From an uncultured Paludibaculum sp. (GTDB taxonomy: Bacteria; Acidobacteriota; Terriglobia; Bryobacterales; Bryobacteraceae): DNA of 64,000 nucleotides. The DNA lies in assembly GCF_963665245.1 (NCBI RefSeq), contig NZ_OY762267.1:186001-250000 (forward strand). The letters run 5' to 3'. The notes below the pieces were generated by a model, which was given only the letters and a program-made list of their open reading frames with translations, was not told the origin of the DNA and searched no databases. The position numbers were made by a program, and so were the translations under genes. Every line of letters starts with the position of its first letter. Position 1 is the stretch's first letter. Below, piece by piece: positions 57,350-64,000 of the stretch.

Positions 57350-58646
57350 CCCGCGCTTGGTTCGCGCCGTCATGGCCGGCAACACTGACGAACTGGTAGC
57401 CGATCTCTATGGCGACCGGACAGCAGACGCGGCCCGCGTGGCGAAGTCGAAAGCGACGTCAGCCAAACAGGCCGGCTGGTCATGGGAGGCGGCGCTACTC
57501 CGTACCAAGGGCGGCGAAATCCGCCCTGTTCTCGCCAACGCCATGATTGCGCTCAAGGCCGCCCAGGAGTGGACGGGCGTGCTCGCCTACGACGAGTTCA
57601 GCCTGAACGTCTGCGCGCTCAAGAAGACGCCTTGGGGCTACGCCGGGCCGTGGAACGACCAACAGGACCGGTTGTTCACCGACTGGGCTCAACGGCGCGG
57701 CATCTTCATTCCCGTCGAAGTCGGAGGACAAGCCGTCCAAGCGGCTGCCATGGACACGGCGTTTCACCCGGTTCGTGACTACCTGACCGGACTGGAGTGG
57801 GACGGTGTGCCACGCCTGGATTCCTGGCTCGTCCGCTATCTCGGGGCCGAAGACTCTCCATACATCCGCGCTGTGGGCGCCCGCTGGCTCATTGGCGCCG
57901 CGGCTCGCGTCATGCGGCCGGGTACCAAGCTGGACACGTGCCTCGTGCTGGAAGGCAAGCAGGGCGCCGGCAAGTCGACGGCGTTTCAAATTCTGGGCTC
58001 TCCCTGGTTCGCCGATGAACTGGCGGAGATGGGCACGAAGGACGCGGCCATTCAGACGCGCGGCGTGTGGATTATCGAACTCGCCGAACTGTCCGCCTTG
58101 ACCCGAGGCGAACGCGAGAAGGTCAAGGCGTTCCTATCAAGGCAGGTGGACCGCTTCCGGCTGCCCTACGGCAAGCGGGCGAGCGAGCACCCGAGGCAAT
58201 GCTGTTTCGGTGGCACGACGAACGCGGACGCCTACCTCCAGGACGAAACCGGGGCTAGGCGTTTCTGGCCTGTTCGTTGTGGCCGGATCGACCTGGACGC
58301 GCTCAGAACGGATCGCGACCAACTCTGGGCTGAAGCCGTAACCCGATTCCATGAAGGCGCGGCCTGGTGGCTGGAAGCGGACGAAGGCGAACTACAGGAG
58401 GCCGCGGCCGAAGAACAAGCTGCCCGATACATCCGCGACCCGTGGGAAGAAGTGGTGGATCGCTGGCTGGTGGGGCGTTCGGACGTCACGACGGGAGAAG
58501 TACTGGAGCGAGCGCTCAATACTTCCCCAGAACGCCAAACGAAGGGCGACCAGATGAGAGTGGCCGCCTGCCTCCGGACGCTGGGATGGAACCGGCGGAA
58601 GATCCGGACAGGCGCAAAGGTGGAGTGGAGGTATGAAAGGGCTTAA
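57336..58646 (+). CDS. VapE/D5-type phage replication helicase
   Basis: 436 residues from the ATG at 57336, which has GGAGG in the end of the preceding gene. The superfamily 3-like ATPase core has Walker A in VLEGKQGAGKSTAFQILG, an acidic Walker B in WIIELAELSAL, and the signature FGGTTNADAYLQDETGARRF. The N-terminal 150 residues carry the VapE-family helical region (YDEFSLNVCALKKTPWGY, LEWDGVPRLDSWL). It should load at the origin just downstream. Shorter than fused primase-helicases. Confidence 0.92.
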   Translation: MLQPDPRLVRAVMAGNTDELVADLYGDRTADAARVAKSKATSAKQAGWSWEAALLRTKGGEIRPVLANAMIALKAAQEWTGVLAYDEFSLNVCALKKTPWGYAGPWNDQQDRLFTDWAQRRGIFIPVEVGGQAVQAAAMDTAFHPVRDYLTGLEWDGVPRLDSWLVRYLGAEDSPYIRAVGARWLIGAAARVMRPGTKLDTCLVLEGKQGAGKSTAFQILGSPWFADELAEMGTKDAAIQTRGVWIIELAELSALTRGEREKVKAFLSRQVDRFRLPYGKRASEHPRQCCFGGTTNADAYLQDETGARRFWPVRCGRIDLDALRTDRDQLWAEAVTRFHEGAAWWLEADEGELQEAAAEEQAARYIRDPWEEVVDRWLVGRSDVTTGEVLERALNTSPERQTKGDQMRVAACLRTLGWNRRKIRTGAKVEWRYERA

Positions 58647-58647
58647 T

Positions 58648-58895
58648 GTTCCCACCTGTTCCCACCTTTTGTTCCCACCTGTTCCCACCTTAAGTCTTTT
58701 CGATTGTGGCTTGTACCCACTGTTCCCACCTTATGACGCGTGAAAGTTGCATAGGACGAAAAAAATCCTATAGGAAAGTTTAGAAAGTGGTGGGAACGGT
58801 GGGAACGGTGGGAACAAATCAAACGCACCAGGAAGGATAACCGACGTCCTGTCTATGGCTTGCAGATGTTCCCACCTTTGACCCCAGGTGGGAAC
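58648..58895. repeat. Iteron cluster, probable prophage replication origin
   Basis: Ten exact copies of the 9-mer GTTCCCACC: plus orientation at 58648, 58658, 58671, 58681, 58722 and 58868; minus orientation (GGTGGGAAC) at 58789, 58798, 58807 and 58887. A degenerate copy is at 58713. The groups flank an AT-rich core (58731-58788) with AAAAAAATCC and TAGGAAAG, a likely unwinding element. The last two copies form a perfect ten-base hairpin (58868-58895). The site starts immediately after the helicase stop. Confidence 0.7.
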
Positions 58896-59007
58896 ACATG
58901 GTGACAGGCACCCCCCACCCGCCAAACGATCTTTTGACCCACTCGCTCGCGGGTAGACCGATTGCATTGTTGCCCTAGATGCAGGGCTCCGAATCCGAGG
59001 GGACGTC

Positions 59008-59499
59008 CTACTCCAGATCGGCAATCTTTGATTCCGGCCTTGTCGGGTGGGCGCTTCCGCCCATCAACTGCCAGGCGGCGCCACCGGGAGCGAGCATTTT
59101 GTTGATTGTTGCTATGTGGTGTCGTCGCACCCATTGTTCGGGAAAGGGGTAAGCGGCGTCTGGGTAGTTTTGATCCCAATCCTCGTAGGCTTTGATCTGT
59201 GAGGCGTCATCAACAATGCGAATGGACTCGTCGCGGAGCAGGTCGTGGAGGTAGCGCGCCAAAGCGACTAGATCGGCGTCCGAAATCGGACTTTTGATTA
59301 AGATCGTTCTCCAGGTGCGGCCACCCTTGTTATACGCGCTCACAACGGTGTACTGAACACTGGGCCGTGCCGGCGCTGACACCGCGGGGGTGGCTTTTTG
59401 GGGCGCCGTCGAAGGCGACCTGGTCGATGAGGCGGGCCGTTCACTTGTGCAAGAGACCAGCCCGACTAAGAGCAGGGGAACGATGCAGTAGGTCTTCAT
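59008..59499 (-). CDS. Small lipoprotein, probable prophage cargo
   Basis: 163 residues with a signal peptide and lipobox LLVGLVSC (Cys about residue 17), then a Ser/Pro/Thr/Ala-rich linker and a domain with TVVSAYNKGGRTWRTILIKS and ARYLHDLLRDESIRIVDD. Opposite orientation to the phage genes around it suggests an independently expressed cargo gene. The domain is not recognised. Confidence 0.7.
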   Translation of the reverse strand: MKTYCIVPLLLVGLVSCTSERPASSTRSPSTAPQKATPAVSAPARPSVQYTVVSAYNKGGRTWRTILIKSPISDADLVALARYLHDLLRDESIRIVDDASQIKAYEDWDQNYPDAAYPFPEQWVRRHHIATINKMLAPGGAAWQLMGGSAHPTRPESKIADLE

Positions 59500-59526
59500 A
59501 AGACGTCTATATCCTATTCAATTTCC

Positions 59527-59844
59527 ATGCCGAAGTTAAGCATTTCCGATAAGACCGCCAAGGTTTCCCAGAACGAGGCCCGGCGCCGCAAGGAAGTTGC
59601 CCTAGCCGAACTCCGCGAGATGGAGCGCGACGTCAAGAAGGGCAAGCTCATCGACGCGGAAAAGGTTCGCGACACCTGGGCATCTGTGGCCGGCAAACTT
59701 AGGGACGCTGTTCTCCGAATCCCTGACAAGTGCGCGCCTGTAGTCATCACTGCGGCCGATGCAGCGGAAGCCCGCGCCATCCTCCAGACCGAATGTGAAG
59801 GCATCCTTCGCGCCCTCCATGATGAACTCTCTCAACCCGCTTAG
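59527..59844 (+). CDS. Terminase small-subunit-like protein (Nu1 C-terminal type)
   Basis: 105 residues. The block SQNEARRRKEVALAELREME, then GKLIDAEKVRDTWASVAGKL and RDAVLRIPDKCAPV matches the helical middle of lambda Nu1-type small terminase subunits; the usual N-terminal HTH is reduced or absent. It overlaps the large terminase start by about 26 bases. Identification depends on pattern and gene order. Confidence 0.75.
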   Translation: MPKLSISDKTAKVSQNEARRRKEVALAELREMERDVKKGKLIDAEKVRDTWASVAGKLRDAVLRIPDKCAPVVITAADAAEARAILQTECEGILRALHDELSQPA

Positions 59845-61630
59845 CACCGCCCTCCAGGGGGCCGCGCTGGCCGTCCTACCTCCGGAGCGGGTGCGTCTCT
59901 CGGAGTGGGCGGACCGCCATCGGCGCCTGAGTTCCGAGGGGAGCGCCGCGCCTGGCCAGTGGACCACGCTGCCATTCCAGCGGGAGCCCCTGGACGCGAT
60001 CTCTCCGAGCTCGCCCTACCAGCAAATCGTGCTCATGTGGAGCTCGCAGGTAGGCAAGTCGGAAGCGCTGCTCAACCTGATTGCTTACGCCGTGGCGGAA
60101 GAGCCGGGCCCGATCCTGGTGGTTCAGCCAACGCTGCCCATGTGCGAAGCGTTCTCAAAGGATCGCATCGCGCCACTGTTCCGGGACACTCCGGCGTTGA
60201 AGGGCCGGGTGTCCGATCCGAAGTCGAGGGACTCCGGCAGCACGATCTTTCATCGCCGCTTTATCGGCGGCCACCTGACCATCGTGGGCAGTAACTCGCC
60301 CGCGGGCCTGGCCTCCAGACCGATCCGCTACCTGCTCACGGACGAGGTAGACCGCTGGGAAGATTCGGCCGGCGCCGAAGGCGACCAGATGACGCTTGCG
60401 ACCGCTCGCACGCGGACCTTCTGGAATCGCAAGGTGGTCATGGTATCGAGCCCGACGGTGAAAGGGGCTTCCCGAATCGATGCCGCCTTCCTCGAATCCG
60501 ACCAGCGTTTCTATCATGTGCCCTGCCCGTTCTGCAACCACCGCCAACGGCTCATCTGGCCGCGCGTGGAGTGGCCTGACGGTGAACCGGGCAAGGCCGC
60601 CTATCGCTGCGCAGGGTGCGAGGAACTGATTCCCAATCACCGCAAGGCCTGGATGGTGGCGCGGGGTAACTGGATCGCGCAGAATCCCGGTTCTCGCATT
60701 GCTGGCTTCCATCTGAGCGAACTCTACTCGCCTTGGCGCGCCTGGGGCGACCTGGCGGAAGACTGGCTCAAGGCACAAGGCAACCCGGAACGGCTGCGGG
60801 CCTTTATCAACACGAGTCTGGCGGAACTCTGGGACGACGCGGGACAGGTGGGCGTCACTGAGGCCGATCTGCTGGCCCGGCGAGAGAACTACGGGCCCGC
60901 CCTGCCAGACCGCGCCGCCATGCTGACGGCCGGCGTCGACATACAGGCAAACCGCGCCGAAGTGAGCATCTACGCCTGGGGTGCTGGTGAGGAAAGCTGG
61001 CTCATGACTCATCGTGTGATCCCCGGCGATCCGACCGGCCCCGCGCTGTGGGCCGCGCTCGACAACTACTTACTACAGCAATGGCAGCACCCACTCATCG
61101 GACCGATGCCGATTCATGCCGCTTGCGTCGATTCCGGATTCCTAGCCGGGCAGGTCACCCGGTTCTGTGATGAGCGCCGCGGCCGGCGTGTCTGGGCTGT
61201 CAAAGGCATGGCCGGAGCCGGGCCCGTGTGGCCGCGCAAGGCCAGCAAGGCGCCCAAGGGCAACGTGTTCGTGATCCATCACGATTCGTTGAAGACGACT
61301 CTTCAGCGGCGTCTGAGCATCACCGAGGGGCCGGGCCGGATCCACTTTCCCGCGACCGTGGGGCTGCCGTACTTCGAGCAACTGAACTCAGAGTTCCTTC
61401 GGACCGAATACAGGCGCGGCCGGCCGGAGCGCATCTGGGAACGGCGGAAGGGACGAGCGGCTGAAGCCTGGGACGCGGCCGTTTACGCCTATGCGGCGCT
61501 GTTTGGCCTCCAGGCGCAGGGCATCCACGTGGACGTGGAGGCGGCGCGGCTGCACGGGTTAAGGCAGGCGGGCGCGGCGCCGGCGCCCGGGTATCAGGTG
61601 TACCGAAGCCGGTTCGTGCAATCCGCATAG
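59819..61630 (+). CDS. Phage terminase large subunit (GpA family)
   Basis: 603 residues. The ATPase Walker A-like MWSSQVGKSEALL, Walker B RYLLTDEVDRWED, and the zinc-finger pairs CPFCNH and CAGCEE of the GpA family are present. The nuclease domain begins about residue 370 (LTAGVDIQANRAEVSIYAWG) with further acidic residues in CVDSGFLAG and the motif EAWDAAVYAYAA. It cuts and packages concatemeric DNA. The ATG at 59819 or 59822 follows from overlap with the small subunit. Its 3' end is duplicated at 61911. Confidence 0.94.
   Translation: MMNSLNPLSTALQGAALAVLPPERVRLSEWADRHRRLSSEGSAAPGQWTTLPFQREPLDAISPSSPYQQIVLMWSSQVGKSEALLNLIAYAVAEEPGPILVVQPTLPMCEAFSKDRIAPLFRDTPALKGRVSDPKSRDSGSTIFHRRFIGGHLTIVGSNSPAGLASRPIRYLLTDEVDRWEDSAGAEGDQMTLATARTRTFWNRKVVMVSSPTVKGASRIDAAFLESDQRFYHVPCPFCNHRQRLIWPRVEWPDGEPGKAAYRCAGCEELIPNHRKAWMVARGNWIAQNPGSRIAGFHLSELYSPWRAWGDLAEDWLKAQGNPERLRAFINTSLAELWDDAGQVGVTEADLLARRENYGPALPDRAAMLTAGVDIQANRAEVSIYAWGAGEESWLMTHRVIPGDPTGPALWAALDNYLLQQWQHPLIGPMPIHAACVDSGFLAGQVTRFCDERRGRRVWAVKGMAGAGPVWPRKASKAPKGNVFVIHHDSLKTTLQRRLSITEGPGRIHFPATVGLPYFEQLNSEFLRTEYRRGRPERIWERRKGRAAEAWDAAVYAYAALFGLQAQGIHVDVEAARLHGLRQAGAAPAPGYQVYRSRFVQSA
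61548..61611 (+). repeat. Direct repeat copy 1 (end of the large terminase gene)
   Basis: A 64-base segment covering codons close to the terminase C-terminus. It recurs at 61911-61979 with only a five-base insertion. It starts GGCTGCACGGGTTAAGG. Confidence 0.9.
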
Positions 61631-61633
61631 CTT

Positions 61634-61852
61634 CTATTCCGAGCCGCCGTTCCATTCGTGTTTTGGGTCTGGGTAAAAGGTCAAGCCTCCGTGTCCCCAC
61701 GAGCCTACGTTTTCGTCGCTGAAGTCGCTGTAGTTGTACACGTATACGAGCCAGCCGCCGGGAACCTTCGAACGCCAAACCGCTCCTCCCATCTCGGGAT
61801 CTGCGAGGTTCTCCCAACTAAGCCGAGCAGGTGGTTGCTTCTTTTGCGCCAT
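61634..61852 (-). CDS. Small protein between terminase repeat copies, cargo candidate
   Basis: 72 residues, rich in aromatic and Gly residues (WRSKVPGGWLVYVYNYSDFS; GSWGHGGLTFYPDPKHEW). The orderly sequence and own start make it credible as a gene. Opposite in direction to the surrounding late genes, it is bracketed by the 64-base repeat copies. No family recognised. Confidence 0.6.
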   Translation of the reverse strand: MAQKKQPPARLSWENLADPEMGGAVWRSKVPGGWLVYVYNYSDFSDENVGSWGHGGLTFYPDPKHEWNGGSE

Positions 61853-61910
61853 GCCGCAACGTTAGCATGGTTGCGCGGACGTCGCGTTACCTAACTACGA
61901 AGACGAGATA

Positions 61911-61979
61911 GGCTGCACGGGTTAAGGCAGGCGGGCGCGGCGCGGCGCCGGCGCCCGGGTATCAGGTGTACCGAAGCCG
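61911..61979 (+). repeat. Direct repeat copy 2, five bases longer
   Basis: A 69-base near-copy of 61548-61611, carrying an additional CGCGG-type unit in its GC-rich middle. It is not in a gene. Together with copy 1 it frames the minus-strand small gene. Confidence 0.9.
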
Positions 61980-62003
61980 TCTCTTGGCCTCCACCAACCG
62001 GCA

Positions 62004-62171
62004 CTAGCTAATGTCTTCTGATATTCCGGCGATGTTGGCGTATGGGAGAACAGCAACAATCTCTCCCTTTTCGTCCAATACGTAAACAGTCTCCTTGTTC
62101 GCAACGAGTTTAGCCCCTTTAACGAAGAACGGCCCGTTGTAGTTTGCAGGAGTGACTCTGTAAGTCTTCAT
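62004..62171 (-). CDS. Small phage-region protein of unknown function
   Basis: 55 residues if the ATG at 62171 is used (MKTYRVTPANYNGPFFVKGA, then VYVLDEKGEIVAVLPYANIA). A longer frame to 62234 is possible. Beta-rich composition, no signal peptide. It lies in the minus orientation next to the other small gene in the terminase-portal gap. Function unknown. Confidence 0.5.
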   Translation of the reverse strand: MKTYRVTPANYNGPFFVKGAKLVANKETVYVLDEKGEIVAVLPYANIAGISEDIS

Positions 62172-62366
62172 AGCTGGCGCGAGTATATCAGAGATCTGTC
62201 TCAATGAATCTGGACTATGGTGTCCGTCGTACAAGTGGAAGCGCGCAAGTACGGAGAGCCTCAGAAATGTTTCAAGGGGGCTTGACCTTTTGAAGCGATG
62301 GGAGTAGATTCAAATCGTAAGCCATCGCAGACATCTGCGGTTCCCCATGGGGTGGAAGGAACTCCC

Positions 62367-62648
62367 ATGTCCAAATCTTCAGTCAAAATTATCAACCCCG
62401 TGCCAGGCAAGGCGAACTATGCCTCCGCATCGCGCGCCAGAAGGTTCGTGGCGAGTGGTATTGCCGAATTCGTGGCGCCGGATAAGATACGCTTCACCTG
62501 TGAGGACAGGCAGAAGTTGAACGCAGCAATCTGCGCGGCGACGACCGACTGGTTGAGTGACCGATTCCCTGAAGTCAAAGCACACAACTGGCGCGGACCG
62601 AAACCACAATGGCAAGGGCTCTACAGGCCCGGAATCGTGAAGTCCTAA
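62367..62648 (+). CDS. Small phage protein of unknown function
   Basis: 93 residues. GGAAGGA precedes the ATG at 62367. The sequence (SVKIINPVPGKANYASASRA, RFVASGIAEFVAPDKIRFTC, PKPQWQGLYRPGIVKS) is compact and basic. It is one base before the following gene, so co-transcribed. No family recognised. Confidence 0.6.
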   Translation: MSKSSVKIINPVPGKANYASASRARRFVASGIAEFVAPDKIRFTCEDRQKLNAAICAATTDWLSDRFPEVKAHNWRGPKPQWQGLYRPGIVKS

Positions 62649-62649
62649 G

Positions 62650-63261
62650 ATGGCCCGCAAGAGCAAGTCAATCGCGGAGTTCTGGAGGGAGCGCACCGGA
62701 ACTGAGTACATTCACACCAACCTGCGCTGGAACTGGATCGATTACCCAATGTTCGAGTTCGCGGAAGTGCTGGAGTGTACCGCCCTCCCAAAAGGAAGGA
62801 TTGAAAGTTTCGTCCGCAGGGGTCTACTTGATCTTGGGGCCACTAGACCGAAAGGTGGGAAAGGCTATCGTCGGCTGTATTCAGGGCGCGAAATCCTGAA
62901 GATCTGGGCAGTGGATGGACTGGTGACTGCCGGAGCATGGACTGAGTGCCTCATCGAGACATTCGGAACGAAAAGGGAATTCGACCTCATCCTAAACAGT
63001 TACCAATTCGGTGCCTACTCGCCAGTGAACCGGCCAGATCCCATCGAAATGAACACGCGCGCCGAGCGACGGTTCTACGACACCGGCAAAAGCAGCCCCT
63101 ACGAAACGGAACTGGAGCTCAATCTCGCGCGCATCCGGGGCGAGTGGCCCAAGCCGGATTGGGCGTTTCTGACATTTGATGTTGGCGAATTCATTGCAGA
63201 ATCCATGCCGCGCCTCATTCGGTTTGTCGAGAGCAAAGGCGTGGCTCTCACAGACAGGTGA
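62650..63261 (+). CDS. Phage protein with MerR-like helix-turn-helix
   Basis: 203 residues. Residues about 45-95 (RIESFVRRGLLDLGATRPKG, then KGYRRLYSGREILKIWAVDG) match the winged HTH of MerR/HTH_17-type proteins, with the conserved RRLYS. The remaining C-terminal part is unassigned. Its position before the portal gene could make it a packaging-related DNA binder or a regulator. Its stop is three bases before the portal ATG. Confidence 0.65.
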   Translation: MARKSKSIAEFWRERTGTEYIHTNLRWNWIDYPMFEFAEVLECTALPKGRIESFVRRGLLDLGATRPKGGKGYRRLYSGREILKIWAVDGLVTAGAWTECLIETFGTKREFDLILNSYQFGAYSPVNRPDPIEMNTRAERRFYDTGKSSPYETELELNLARIRGEWPKPDWAFLTFDVGEFIAESMPRLIRFVESKGVALTDR

Positions 63262-63264
63262 TCC

Positions 63265-64000
63265 ATGAGCATTTCTAACTTCATCAACCGCCTGCTTGGG
63301 CGGGCGCCCGAGGTGCGTTCAGCCGCACTCTGGGACGCTGCCGGCGGCGGAAATCGTCTCGCAAACTGGCGGGCGTTCCCAAAGGCGCCGAACGCCTGGC
63401 TGGACAACCCGATCACCGTTCGGGCGCGATCGGAGGGTGAGTTCCGAAACAACCCCTGGGCGCGTCGTGTCGTGGATTCTACGCTGGCTGCCGTCGTTGG
63501 ATCGACCGGCCTGAACCCTCAATTCAAAGACCGCAACGCCGCGGCACTCTGGACGGATTGGGCCGATCACTGCGACGCAGCCGCCCGCCTGGATTGGGTT
63601 CAGACGCAGAGCCTCATCCTTCAGACGGTGATGGTCTCCGGTGAGTGCTTCGTCCAATTCGTCATCAACCCAGACGCGGCGGTCCCGCTCTCTTTGCAGG
63701 TGCTGGGGCCGGAGTTCCTGGACACCTCCCGCGTCGACGGGAACACCTTCGCAGGCATCCGCTACGATGGGACGGAGCGCGTGGGCTACTGGCTGTTCGA
63801 GCGTCATCCCGCACTGGCTCCCGCAACAATTCAGAGTGTTTTTGTTCCGGCAACCGAATGCGTCCACGTCTTCCGGCCCATCGCATCGGGAGCAGAACGG
63901 GGCATCCCCTGGCTTGCGCCCGTCCTGCTCGCCCTTCGTGAACTCCAGGAGTACAGTGAGGCCGCGCTGGTCCGTGCGAAGGTGGCATCGCTCTACTCGG
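63265..64000 (+). CDS. Lambda-type phage portal protein (3' end cut by window)
   Basis: The ATG at 63265 opens a frame that stays open to the window end (at least 245 residues). Characteristic portal blocks: ANWRAFPKAPNAWLDNPITV, RNNPWARRVVDSTLAAVVGS, TGLNPQF, TQSLILQTVMVSGECFVQFV, VLGPEFLDTSRVDGNTFAGI and VHVFRPIASGAERGIPWLAP, as in the lambda GpB family. It forms the dodecameric vertex through which the terminase packages DNA. Confidence 0.93.
   Translation, partial: MSISNFINRLLGRAPEVRSAALWDAAGGGNRLANWRAFPKAPNAWLDNPITVRARSEGEFRNNPWARRVVDSTLAAVVGSTGLNPQFKDRNAAALWTDWADHCDAAARLDWVQTQSLILQTVMVSGECFVQFVINPDAAVPLSLQVLGPEFLDTSRVDGNTFAGIRYDGTERVGYWLFERHPALAPATIQSVFVPATECVHVFRPIASGAERGIPWLAPVLLALRELQEYSEAALVRAKVASLYS

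Noticed and set aside
58648..58895. CRISPR array
   Set aside because: The repeat is only nine bases, occurs in both orientations and has irregular spacing; it fits iterons instead.

Overview
The window looks like chromosome of an Acidobacteriota member, probably of the Solibacter/Bryobacter/Paludibaculum group. This is inferred from style, not from a search: GC-rich DNA, an Oar-type TonB receptor with an N-terminal carboxypeptidase-regulatory domain, Tat-exported Gfo/Idh/MocA proteins, and two membrane-anchored regulators built on an N-terminal winged-helix-like module. Many long open frames antisense to real genes are by-products of the base composition.

Housekeeping and mixed genes (1-22 kb): a truncated hybrid histidine kinase; nikR-metX-metW on the minus strand; carA-carB on the plus strand; a PAP2-family membrane protein; two tandem Gfo/Idh/MocA oxidoreductases coupled to an ArsR repressor and followed by a short-chain dehydrogenase; larE with an unrecognised 442-residue partner; a Tat-exported aldo/keto-reductase-like protein; an HdeD-like membrane protein that converges on and overlaps a small cytosolic protein; and a YtrA/GntR-controlled ABC exporter with a clear upstream operator.

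Hemicellulose locus (22-56 kb): a cation-sugar symporter, an MFS transporter, glycoside hydrolases of families GH3, GH43 (two), GH8, GH9, GH51 and GH95, and five serine esterases. Together these fit uptake and debranching of acetylated or feruloylated arabinoxylan. Three regulators are embedded: a LacI protein, and two ToxR/CadC-like proteins (cytoplasmic winged-helix-like module, one membrane span, periplasmic domain). One of these carries two malectin-like sugar-binding domains outside the membrane; the other is divergent from the TonB receptor gene. Palindromes and direct repeats that could be the operators lie in the matching intergenic regions.

Prophage left end (56.19-64 kb): a 3' fragment of tRNA-Gly(TCC) marks an attachment site. 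It is followed by a primase-like gene, a VapE/D5-type helicase, a compact iteron-type replication origin candidate, small and large terminase subunits, small cargo genes and the start of a lambda-type portal gene. The integrase and the rest of the virion genes must lie to the right of the window. The terminase 3' end is duplicated around an inserted small gene.

The most interesting parts are the malectin-sensing one-component regulator within the xylan locus, the second regulator with helically phased repeats in front of the TonB receptor, and the prophage origin with ten copies of one 9-mer around an AT-rich core.
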